From Clostridiales bacterium (GTDB lineage: Bacteria > Bacillota > Clostridia > Lachnospirales > Lachnospiraceae): a DNA stretch of 46,983 nucleotides. The DNA lies in the NCBI GenBank assembly GCA_029007785.1, contig JAQXIM010000144.1, positions 1-46,983 on the forward strand, written 5' to 3'. Position 1 is the stretch's first letter. Each line of letters starts with the position of its first letter. This document shows positions 1-7,549 of this stretch, in pieces. A program made the position numbers and the translations under genes. The notes under the pieces are model-generated. The model saw nothing but the letters and a program-made list of their open reading frames with translations. It made no database searches and was not told the origin of the DNA.

Positions 1-1
1 T

Positions 2-574
2 GGTTTATTCGAGTCATTGGTATCCGGATGGGGCCAAACCACATATTCTTATGTCGCAATCGATGCCTCTCAGGACGCAGACGCCATCACAGACCGCCAG
101 GTCGCTCAGGTTATCGGAAGAGCTGACAGCGATGAGTATAAAAACAATCGACTGGGATATGAGATGTTGATCCAGGAATTGCTGCTTCGAATCACTTTTA
201 CTCTGGTTCTGTGTGGCATGGGAACGGTACTTAGCCTGATCATCTTTTGTCACCTGCAGGCTACCCGAAGACGGGAACAGCAGGCACAGTGGGAATTACT
301 GATGTGCCTGGGGATGAAGAAACGTTGGAGACAGCGGTTTGCGATTGCAGACGCCATGATTCCTGCGTTGGTTGCCATCGGTATGGTTACATTAATCCTG
401 AATCTATTTTACAATTATGTGCATAACATAACCAACATGCGGTTGGGGTGGAAGTTTATCTGGAATTTTTTGGTTGGTATTGATGTTTCCTGGTACTGCG
501 TAATTTGTATCGTTTACCTGATTATTGTTCTATGTGCTATGCAGGTAAGCGGACGAAAAGTAACCGCCAAATAA
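2..574 (+). CDS. FtsX-like ABC transporter permease, C-terminal part (partial)
   Basis: The reading frame is open at the left window edge, so the true start lies outside. About 190 residues remain. The visible part has a short extracellular stretch, a membrane segment, a basic cytoplasmic loop containing LLMCLGMKKRWRQRF, and two further hydrophobic segments ending in a basic tail (VSGRKVTAK). A Leu-x-x-x-Gly-Met plus basic loop after the first helix is typical of the last three helices of FtsX/MacB-like permeases (family knowledge). These act in the membrane with an ATPase subunit, often exporting or sensing peptides. The partner ATPase is not in the window, so the substrate is unknown. A bidirectional terminator follows. 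Confidence 0.7.
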   Translation, partial: GLFESLVSGWGQTTYSYVAIDASQDADAITDRQVAQVIGRADSDEYKNNRLGYEMLIQELLLRITFTLVLCGMGTVLSLIIFCHLQATRRREQQAQWELLMCLGMKKRWRQRFAIADAMIPALVAIGMVTLILNLFYNYVHNITNMRLGWKFIWNFLVGIDVSWYCVICIVYLIIVLCAMQVSGRKVTAK

Positions 575-603
575 AAATTAAATTAAACAGACGCAAAAAT
601 AAA

Positions 604-651
604 AATGCCTGTTCCTGGGGCGAAAAGTATCAGCACACAGGAACAGGCATT
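604..651. terminator. Bidirectional terminator between the permease and the TRAP operon
   Basis: A 14-bp perfect stem, AATGCCTGTTCCTG (604-617) with CAGGAACAGGCATT (638-651), has A/T-rich flanks on both sides. It lies between the convergent permease (plus) and dctM fusion (minus) genes and could stop both. Confidence 0.8.
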
Positions 652-686
652 CATTTATTTTTTATTATCGTGGAACAGCCATAGAC

Positions 687-3600
687 TTAACGGAAGGCGG
701 CAACCAGTTCCTCGGCATCCGTGTAGTTCTGTTCTTTCAGCTGGTTAATGAACCAGTCATCAATACCATCCACGGCTTCCTTGAAGGAATCGATATCGAT
801 ATCTTCATAAGCGGTGAAGGTCATGCCATTCTTGGTTTCCCATCGTGACATGATTTCGTCATCACCGGAGCGGTTGATTTCGCGCTGATATTCAACGGCA
901 AGCTGTCCGCACTCATCCACAACGGCCTGCTGTTCGGGAGTCAGACTGTTGTAGAGATCTTCGTTGATGCAGAAGAAGAGGCAGTCATAAATAGCATTCC
1001 ACAGGGAGCAGTATTTCTGCACTTCCTGTACGCTGGCTGCATCGATGGCGGGCAAAGGGTTTTCTTCACCTTCTACCGTATTCTGCTGGAGAGCGGTATA
1101 GGTTTCAGACCAGTTCATGTTGGTGGCATCGGCACCCCATCTGCGATAGCATTCCATCAGCAGATTGGAGCCGGCAACGCGGATCTTCAGGTTCTTCATA
1201 TCATCCACGGATTTTACTTCGTGAACATTGTTGGTCAGCTGACGGAAACCGTTTTCTGCGATACCCATGCAGTGAAGACCATACTCGCCCAGGATTTCCT
1301 TCATCTTTTCACCGGCAGCACCGTCGAATTTGGCATCGGCATCGGCTACGGAATCATACAGGAAAGGCAGAGAAACAACATTGAATCTCGGGTCAAAAGC
1401 GGAATAAATCAGGTTGGAATGCATGGAAATCTGTACCGGATCGCCGTTCATCAGAGCCTGAATCCCTTCGGACTGGTTACCGTTGGTCAGCTGGTCGGCT
1501 GCATATACATTTACCTTGATCTTGCCGCCGGTGGCCTGTTCCATGAGTTTGCCGAACATGCGTCCTCCTTCTGCCCAGGTGCTGGTTTCCGTTGTGGAGC
1601 AGGCGAAGTTCCAGGTCATTTCCGGCCAATCCAGATCACTGTGATCGGCTACTTCATAGGTTGTTTCTGCTTTGGCATCGGCAGTAAAGATATCTACCAA
1701 TTCCTGGCCGTCGCTGTAACCCTGGCTGGCCAGTTCCTGAACAAACCAGTCTGCGACACCGGATACGGCTTCCTTGAAGGAATCGATATCAATATCTTCG
1801 TATTCCGTAATCTGGAGACCATTTTCTGTAGTCCAGCGTTCTTTGATTTCATCGTCGCCGGCACGGTTGATGTAGCGTTCGTAAGCAACCGCTTTCTGAC
1901 CGGCTTCGTCCACAACGGCCTGCTGTTCGGGAGTCAGACTGTTGTAGAGATCTTCGTTGATGCAGAAGAACAGACAGTCATAGATCGCATTCCACATGGA
2001 GCAATATTTCTGCACTTCCTGTACGCTGGCTGCATCGATGGCGGGCAGGGGATTTTCCTGTCCTTCTACCGTATTCTGCTGAAGAGCGGTGTAGGTCTCG
2101 GACCAGTTCATGTTGGTGGCATCGGCACCCCATCTGCGGTAGCATTCCATCAGAAGGTTGGAGCCGGCAACACGGATTTTCAGGTTCTTCATATCATCGA
2201 CGGATTTTACTTCGTGAACGTTGTTGGTCAGCTGGCGGAAACCGTTTTCTGCGATACCCATGCAGTGGAGACCATATTCACCCAGGATTTCTTTCATCTT
2301 TTCTCCGGCAGCACCGTCAAATTTGGCATCGGCATCTTCTACGGAATCGTAGATGAAGGGAAGAGATACTACGTTGAATCTCGGATCAAAAGCGGAATAA
2401 ATCAGGTTGGAATGCATGGAAATCTGTACCGGATCGCCGTTCATCAGAGCCTGAATTCCTTCGGACTGGTTACCGTTGGTCAGCTGGTCGGCTGCGTATA
2501 CCTGAACAGTGATCTTGCCGCCGGTGGCTTCTTCCATCAGTTTACCGAACTGGCGTCCTGCTTCTGCCCAGGTACTGGTTTCCGTTGTGGAGCAGGCGAA
2601 GTTCCAGGTCATTTCGGGCCAATCCAGATCGCTGTAATCGTCGATCTCACTGAAGGACTGAACATCCATGGAATCGGAGGTGCCGTTATTCTTGTCGGAA
2701 ACGGTTCCGGTATAGCTGTTTTCACCGGAAATATTTGCCAGAAGCTTGGGCAGTCCTACGGAAGTTACAGGCACATAAGTAATCAGCAGCAGGATGGCCA
2801 GGCTGGCAGCCAGCATGGGAACCACGGCTTTGGAGATTTCCTGCAGGGTAACCTCCAGACCTTTTTTGATTTTGATACTGATAGCAACAAACAGGTTAAC
2901 ACCAACGGGAGGCGTTACCTGACCGATTGCCAGGTTAACCGTAGCCATAACACCGAAGGCAACCAGATCATAACCCAGTGCTTTGCATACCGGAAGCATG
3001 ATGGGAATGAAAATGTACATAGCGGAGTTGGCATCAATAAAGCATCCGGCAATCAGGAAGATGATATTTACAATCAACAGGAAAGAGAACTGATTGTGGG
3101 CGATGCTGCCAAGCAGAGCAGAAGCGGCATCGGCAATACCGAATTTCGTGCAGACAAAGCTGAACAAAGATGCGCAGGCAACGATGATCATGATTCCGCC
3201 GGTTGTTTTGGCCGAGTCAATGATGATGTCCAGCAGATCCTTGAAGGTAACTTCACGGTAAACAACCATGCCGACAAACAGACCGTATACAACGGATACG
3301 GCAGCGGCCTCGGTAGGAGTGAAGATACCGCCGTAAATACCGCCAAGGATGATAACCGGCATCAGGAATCCCCAGAATGCATCTTTGAAAGCATCCCAGC
3401 GTTCTTTTGCAGTGGCTTTCTGCTGAGAAGGCTGAATATTTTCCTGTCTTGCCTTGATCATAACAACGATGACAAGGGCAATACCCATCAGGATACCCGG
3501 TACGATACCGGCAGTGAACATATCAGCGATGGAAACACCGGTGATGGATGCGTATACAACGAAAGCAATACTGGGAGGTATAACGATGGCGATGGAGCTG

Positions 3601-4028
3601 GAGGTTGCCATGAGGGCCGTGGCGAAGGGTGCGGAGAAACCGCCCTGCTCTACCATGGCAGGAATCAGAACAGCGCCCAGAGCAGCTACCGTAGCGGGAC
3701 CGGAACCGGAGATGGCACCGAAGAAGCAGGCTACGATAACGCATACGATGGCAATACCGCCGCGTCTGTGTCCAACGCAGGTGTTAACGAAACGGATCAG
3801 TCGTTTGGAAATACCGGCTCTTGCCATGATGTTTCCCGACAGTACGAAGAACGGGATGGCCAGCAGCAGGAATTTACTGATACCGGAGTACATATTGGTG
3901 GCTACGATGGTCAGAGAGGTGCCGGAATAAAGGATGGCACATATGGAAGACAGACCAAGGCAGATACTGATCGGTACACCTAACAAAAGAAAAATAAAGA
4001 ATGAAACAAATAAAATGGCACTGATCAT
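687..4028 (-). CDS. dctM: TRAP transporter DctM large subunit fused to two tandem DctP-type binding proteins
   Basis: This 1113-residue protein has three parts. Residues 1-430 are a DctM-type permease (many hydrophobic helices, GSGPATVAALG near 108-118, FTPTEAAA near 236-243, VTPPVGVNLF near 371-380). After a polar linker (about 431-463) come two copies of a DctP-like solute-binding protein at about 464-795 and 796-1113, offset by exactly 331 residues (W470/W801). Each copy keeps the NLKIRV arginine (R619, R950) that in DctP proteins binds the substrate carboxylate, and a VEG(Q/E)ENP motif. DctP is normally a separate secreted or lipid-anchored protein. Here no free dctP is present, so the binding proteins appear to be supplied in cis and would need the C-terminus outside the cell. 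The start ATG overlaps the dctQ stop (ATGA). The expected function is secondary uptake of an organic or keto acid; the substrate is not readable. A misassembly is unlikely because the frame is continuous, but it is worth testing. Confidence 0.93.
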   Translation of the reverse strand: MISAILFVSFFIFLLLGVPISICLGLSSICAILYSGTSLTIVATNMYSGISKFLLLAIPFFVLSGNIMARAGISKRLIRFVNTCVGHRRGGIAIVCVIVACFFGAISGSGPATVAALGAVLIPAMVEQGGFSAPFATALMATSSSIAIVIPPSIAFVVYASITGVSIADMFTAGIVPGILMGIALVIVVMIKARQENIQPSQQKATAKERWDAFKDAFWGFLMPVIILGGIYGGIFTPTEAAAVSVVYGLFVGMVVYREVTFKDLLDIIIDSAKTTGGIMIIVACASLFSFVCTKFGIADAASALLGSIAHNQFSFLLIVNIIFLIAGCFIDANSAMYIFIPIMLPVCKALGYDLVAFGVMATVNLAIGQVTPPVGVNLFVAISIKIKKGLEVTLQEISKAVVPMLAASLAILLLITYVPVTSVGLPKLLANISGENSYTGTVSDKNNGTSDSMDVQSFSEIDDYSDLDWPEMTWNFACSTTETSTWAEAGRQFGKLMEEATGGKITVQVYAADQLTNGNQSEGIQALMNGDPVQISMHSNLIYSAFDPRFNVVSLPFIYDSVEDADAKFDGAAGEKMKEILGEYGLHCMGIAENGFRQLTNNVHEVKSVDDMKNLKIRVAGSNLLMECYRRWGADATNMNWSETYTALQQNTVEGQENPLPAIDAASVQEVQKYCSMWNAIYDCLFFCINEDLYNSLTPEQQAVVDEAGQKAVAYERYINRAGDDEIKERWTTENGLQITEYEDIDIDSFKEAVSGVADWFVQELASQGYSDGQELVDIFTADAKAETTYEVADHSDLDWPEMTWNFACSTTETSTWAEGGRMFGKLMEQATGGKIKVNVYAADQLTNGNQSEGIQALMNGDPVQISMHSNLIYSAFDPRFNVVSLPFLYDSVADADAKFDGAAGEKMKEILGEYGLHCMGIAENGFRQLTNNVHEVKSVDDMKNLKIRVAGSNLLMECYRRWGADATNMNWSETYTALQQNTVEGEENPLPAIDAASVQEVQKYCSLWNAIYDCLFFCINEDLYNSLTPEQQAVVDECGQLAVEYQREINRSGDDEIMSRWETKNGMTFTAYEDIDIDSFKEAVDGIDDWFINQLKEQNYTDAEELVAAFR
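696..2642 (-). repeat. Internal 993-bp tandem duplication encoding the two DctP domains
   Basis: Homologous positions in the two DctP-coding segments are offset by exactly 993 bp; for example the segment beginning gttccaggtcatt occurs at 1608 and at 2601. Similarity is highest in the middle of each copy (binding-site region, nearly identical protein). It drops in the last 80 residues of each domain and in a few N-terminal codons. Confidence 0.9.
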
Positions 4029-4528
4029 TTGTCACTTTCCTCCTTTTCATGGTTTCCCTTGAGTACATCCAGGCAGTTCTCGATGAAATGGAGAATCATG
4101 CAGCCTGCACCGATGGGTACAAAGGACCAGAAAATCCATTCCGGCCAGTTCAGAACGAAGGTTCTCTTTCCGTTTGCCAGCTGGGTCATAACCTTGTCCA
4201 TACCAAATACAAATAAAATAACCGTGAAGGCTATGGAAAGTACGGTAATCAGCACAACAGACGGTTTTTTTAGTTTGGCAGGCAGACGGTCGGTAACAAG
4301 AGTCAGACTAACCAGTTCTCCTTTGCGGCAGGCAAGAGCTGCACCGACCAGTGTAATCAGTACAAAAATAGCTACGACCAGTTCCTCGGTAAAGGACCAG
4401 GAACGATGGATGACTTTACGTGAGAATACATTTCCCACAGTCAGGACCAGGATCAGGATGGTGGACAGAATCAGAATCAGTTTTTCCATAGATGCGATCA
4501 CGTCCATAATCTTTTTGTAGGTTTTCAT
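4025..4528 (-). CDS. dctQ: TRAP transporter small permease DctQ
   Basis: The protein has 167 residues with four hydrophobic segments, the usual size and topology of DctQ. It pairs with DctM to form the membrane part of a tripartite ATP-independent periplasmic (TRAP) transporter. Recognisable family features are the start MKTYKKIMDVIASMEK, the SRKVIHRSWSFTEELV stretch and the charged loop before the last helix. I chose the ATG at 4528 rather than the longer frame because a strong GGAGGGGG site sits just upstream (around 4535-4543). The stop overlaps the start of the dctM fusion by 4 bp, which implies translational coupling. The gene is the first one downstream of the T-box leader. Confidence 0.88.
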   Translation of the reverse strand: MKTYKKIMDVIASMEKLILILSTILILVLTVGNVFSRKVIHRSWSFTEELVVAIFVLITLVGAALACRKGELVSLTLVTDRLPAKLKKPSVVLITVLSIAFTVILFVFGMDKVMTQLANGKRTFVLNWPEWIFWSFVPIGAGCMILHFIENCLDVLKGNHEKEESDK

Positions 4529-4679
4529 TTGTTTCCCCCTCCTATATTTTTTTCTGGTTTCAAAATGAGTGTGACTGTCTGGTAATATCCTTACAGTTGG
4601 GTAAAGGGTAAGGTGAAGTATCTTTACCAAATCGGATCAAAAGTGAAAAGGAGTTCTTCCTTTTTCGTTTAGAGACAAT

Positions 4680-4930
4680 AAAAAAACCGCCCCTAAACTA
4701 GGGACGGATCAATATCTCCGTAACCACCCTGTTCCGATGATGAAACAAGCACGATTTTGCAACGTACCAGCATACGCGTCTCCTATAACGGGGAGCGGCC
4801 GTGGAGACCTACTTACATTCGTGTTCGGAATCTCTTCTCAGGGAGGATATTCAAAACAGTTCTGCTGCCGCTTTCCACCAGACACGGCTCTCTGTAAGTC
4901 AGAGCTCTGCTTCTACAGATTCCCTTCATA
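4680..4930 (-). promoter_or_regulatory. T-box leader (tRNA-sensing riboswitch) of the TRAP operon
   Basis: On the minus strand the leader shows a basal stem I (GGGAATC at 4924-4918 pairing with GATTCCG near 4832-4826) and the conserved AGAGAG distal motif near 4885. The T-box AGGGTGGTTACGG lies at 4730-4718. An intrinsic terminator, CCGTCCCTA/TAGGGGCGG plus seven T, occupies 4707-4680. The antiterminator can form by AGGG and GGA pairing with TCC and CCCT. The T-box bulge reads UGGU, complementary to a tRNA ending ACCA (discriminator A). The specifier lies within the stretch at about 4836-4850; AUC (Ile) and CUC (Leu) are compatible with the discriminator base, but the choice needs folding. 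Uncharged tRNA would switch on dctQ and the dctM fusion. Confidence 0.87.
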
Positions 4931-4963
4931 GAATTTGCCTATTGATTTTAATAAATCGATTTT

Positions 4964-4992
4964 ATTTTATAATAGCCGACAGTATTTGTCAA
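4964..4992 (-). promoter_or_regulatory. Promoter of the T-box/TRAP operon
   Basis: The -35 box is TTGACA (4992-4987), followed by a 17-bp spacer and a -10 box TAAAAT (4969-4964). It lies about 35 bp before the T-box stem I, as expected for a sigma-A promoter of this leader. Confidence 0.75.
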
Positions 4993-5188
4993 GAAATTCA
5001 TCAATAAGAATTTTTTAAAAATAAAATATCAATTAATTAAAGGTACTTTCATATACATGAGCCAAGGAACACAGGGATCCCTGCATGTGTTATTATGTCC
5101 ATGGAACATTGGTTTCATTTTTCAGGTAACCCATGGACTTTCAGATACTTTATTGTTCGAAGGAAAAGGAAACTCTTCCAAAAACGGG

Positions 5189-5233
5189 AAAAAAGGTGAT
5201 GTCGGAAAAATACCGGCAGTCACCTTTTTTCTT
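5189..5233. terminator. Terminator downstream of aroD
   Basis: A strong stem, AAAAAAGGTGA..TGTCGG with CCGGCA..TCACCTTTTTT, has A and T tracts on both sides. It works for the minus-strand aroD transcript and could also insulate the T-box promoter region. The rest of 4993-5188 holds no convincing gene. Confidence 0.8.
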
Positions 5234-5273
5234 TTGCAGAACTTTGAATTTATTTTGAGGAGAGGAAAGTTTA

Positions 5274-6047
5274 TCAGGCAAGGAGATCCCAGAGCTGACG
5301 AATGGTATGTACGGGGATCTGACCGGGAGCACTGGCTTCCGTTCCTACAACGAAGCTCATATCACTGCCGTACAGATCGCCGATGACACGGGAGATTTTT
5401 CCCTGATCTGACATGGACATGGTAATCATAGGCTGAGTCACATTTCCGGTACGTGCCCGGTAGGTGGCTGTCATGAGCTTCATTACATCTTCAAACGTCT
5501 GAGGCATAACGGCTAATTTGGGAATGTCTGCCCCGGCAGCCTGTTCCTGTTCCAGAATGGAAACCATCTCATCGATGGAAGGGGTCTGCTTGAAATCGTG
5601 GCAGGACAGGATCAGTCTGGCACCGTGTTCGGTACAGCACTGGCGGACTTCCTGAATGAATTCCGGTTCATTGCAGGCCAGCTCCACATCGATGATATCC
5701 ACCAGATCTGTTTCCAGGCAGGCCTTAATGGTAGCCAGTCTCTGTTCCTGGGTCAGCTCCCGGGCTCCGCCTTCGGCTTTGTGGCGCAGGGTGAAAATAA
5801 TGGGAATATTTTCTACCAGGGGGCTGATTGCTTTCAGGGCATCGGCGGAAGCAGCAGGATCGCCGGCTTCTTCAAAATAGTCGATGCGCCATTCAATGAT
5901 ATCCGGGTTCATGGCAGCAATAGCGGTGGTATCGGCAATCAGACCCTCCCGGGTTGTGGGAATCATGGGAATGCATGCCAGTACACTGGGTCCGCCGAAT
6001 TCTTTTCCTTTTACCGTCACTTTATTGATACTTTCTAATTTTTTCAT
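5274..6047 (-). CDS. aroD: 3-dehydroquinate dehydratase, type I (AroD)
   Basis: The enzyme dehydrates 3-dehydroquinate to 3-dehydroshikimate in the shikimate pathway (cytosol). The 257-residue length fits the type I TIM-barrel family. The Schiff-base lysine is seen in DIPKLAVMPQT (K177) and the catalytic histidine in LILSCHDFKQTPS (H150). Substrate-binding segments EWRIDYFE and FTLRHKAEGG are also intact. I start at the second ATG (6047) because AGAGGA at 6059-6054 then has a 6-nt spacing; the first ATG at 6053 would touch the ribosome binding site. The gene is alone, divergent from sbcD, with a terminator behind it. Confidence 0.95.
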   Translation of the reverse strand: MKKLESINKVTVKGKEFGGPSVLACIPMIPTTREGLIADTTAIAAMNPDIIEWRIDYFEEAGDPAASADALKAISPLVENIPIIFTLRHKAEGGARELTQEQRLATIKACLETDLVDIIDVELACNEPEFIQEVRQCCTEHGARLILSCHDFKQTPSIDEMVSILEQEQAAGADIPKLAVMPQTFEDVMKLMTATYRARTGNVTQPMITMSMSDQGKISRVIGDLYGSDMSFVVGTEASAPGQIPVHTIRQLWDLLA

Positions 6048-6310
6048 AATCATTCCTCTGTATCAGACCGTGATTTCCTTCTGCATCGGAGGGAATCGGT
6101 CTCTTTCTTTCTTAAAATTTCAGGCCATATGCCGTACCATGAGTGTTTGTGAGGTGTTCCGGCTGGCGAATATTACTATAGCACAGAGAAATATGAATGT
6201 AAATAATGATTATGATGAAATTAATTCATGAATCAAACGATTTATTTGACGGAAAGATGGGGGATCGTCTATACTGGAGAGGAATTATGGCAGGCTGGAG
6301 GAGGAATGGA

Positions 6311-7549
6311 ATGAAGATAATACATACAGCAGACTGGCATCTGGGGAAAACTTTATGCGGAAGAAGCCGCAGAACCGAGCAGGAAGAGTTTCTTGAATTT
6401 CTGGTGCAGGAAACCGAATCCTATGAAGCAGATCTGATCCTGATTGCCGGAGATATTTATGATAATGGAAATCCTCCCGCCTGGGCTGAAGAATTATTTT
6501 ACCGTACGGTAATGCGGCTTTCCGGAGATGGAAAACGTTTGGTTCTGGTCATTGCCGGCAACCATGACAGCCCGGAACGGCTGGAGGCGGCGATTCCTCT
6601 GGCCCGGAAACATGGCATTATTATCTGTGGTTATCCTCGTACCGTAACTCCGGTGGGTGCTTGCGGAAAGCAGGAAGTACTACAGTCGGGAGAAGGCTGG
6701 ATGGAAGTGAAGGCAGGCAGGGAGCATGCCGTGATTCTCACCATTCCCTATCCCAGCGAGAAGCGGCTCAATGAATTTCTTTATCCGGAAGGAACGGAAG
6801 AAAAGAAAGCGGCAGCTTATGCGGAACGAATGAAGGAAATGCTGGATGGGCTGGCTGTTCATTTTCGGGAGGATACGGTGAATTTGCTGGTCACCCATCT
6901 TTTTGCCATGGCATCTCTGCCGGGAGGATCGGAGCAGGGAATCCAGCTGGGCGGAAGTTATCTGATTGATGGCAGAATCCTGCCTGCCCGGGCCCAGTAT
7001 ATGGCATTGGGTCATGTTCATCGTCCCCAGACGATTCCCGGAACGAACCATCGTGGATGGTATGCAGGGGCTCCCATGGCCTATCATCGGCAGGAAGCAC
7101 AGATTCCCGTTCACAGTTTTTATCGTCTGGAAATTCACCCGGGAGAATCCGTTCTGCCGGAGGCCGTACCGATTCCCTGCAGCAAACCCATTGTATCCGT
7201 ACATTGCGTCGGTATTGAGGCGGCAAAAGAATGGTGCAGAGACCATCGGGAGGAAGACTCCTGGGTTTTTCTTGATGTGGAGACGGATCGGTATATCCGC
7301 GAAGAGGAAATTCGGGAAATGAGAAAAGATAAGGATGGACTGATCGAGGTGCATCCCATCTTTCCGGAGCAGGGAGAAGAAGAGTCGGAAGAATGCCGGA
7401 GAGAGAAGAGTTTTGAAGAACAGTTCCGGGAATTTTATCGGGGAGAAAAGGGAGTGGAAGCAGCTCCCGAGCTGGTGAAGCTTTTGCTGGATGTATTGGG
7501 AGAGGAGGAGACGGATGAGACCGCTGCTGATGAAAATCAAAGGGATTAA
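6311..7549 (+). CDS. sbcD: Nuclease SbcCD subunit D (Mre11 family)
   Basis: This is the exonuclease/endonuclease subunit of SbcCD, which opens hairpins and trims DNA ends. All metallophosphoesterase motifs are visible: HTADWHLGK (D8, H10), AGDIYDNG, GNHDSPER, VTHLFAM and ALGHVHRPQ. The 412-residue length is normal, with a very acidic C-terminal region (EQGEEESEECRREKSFEEQF) that probably contacts SbcC. The start is set by a GGAGGAGG site at 6297-6304, 6 nt upstream of ATG 6311. The sbcC gene overlaps its 3' end by 35 bp. Confidence 0.95.
   Translation: MKIIHTADWHLGKTLCGRSRRTEQEEFLEFLVQETESYEADLILIAGDIYDNGNPPAWAEELFYRTVMRLSGDGKRLVLVIAGNHDSPERLEAAIPLARKHGIIICGYPRTVTPVGACGKQEVLQSGEGWMEVKAGREHAVILTIPYPSEKRLNEFLYPEGTEEKKAAAYAERMKEMLDGLAVHFREDTVNLLVTHLFAMASLPGGSEQGIQLGGSYLIDGRILPARAQYMALGHVHRPQTIPGTNHRGWYAGAPMAYHRQEAQIPVHSFYRLEIHPGESVLPEAVPIPCSKPIVSVHCVGIEAAKEWCRDHREEDSWVFLDVETDRYIREEEIREMRKDKDGLIEVHPIFPEQGEEESEECRREKSFEEQFREFYRGEKGVEAAPELVKLLLDVLGEEETDETAADENQRD

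Noticed and set aside
1221-3983. 920-codon open frame on the plus strand
   Set aside because: It is antisense to the DctM-DctP-DctP gene, has no ribosome binding site and its protein has no recognisable fold; long shadow frames are expected opposite a long coding region.
4643-4666. Second terminator after the T-box (GAAAAGGA/TCCTTTTTC)
   Set aside because: The stem is only A/T-rich and short; the T-box terminator at 4680-4707 explains regulation better.
5057-5386. 109-codon plus-strand frame between the T-box promoter and aroD
   Set aside because: It reads through the aroD terminator and into aroD, and its sequence has no recognisable domain or ribosome binding site.
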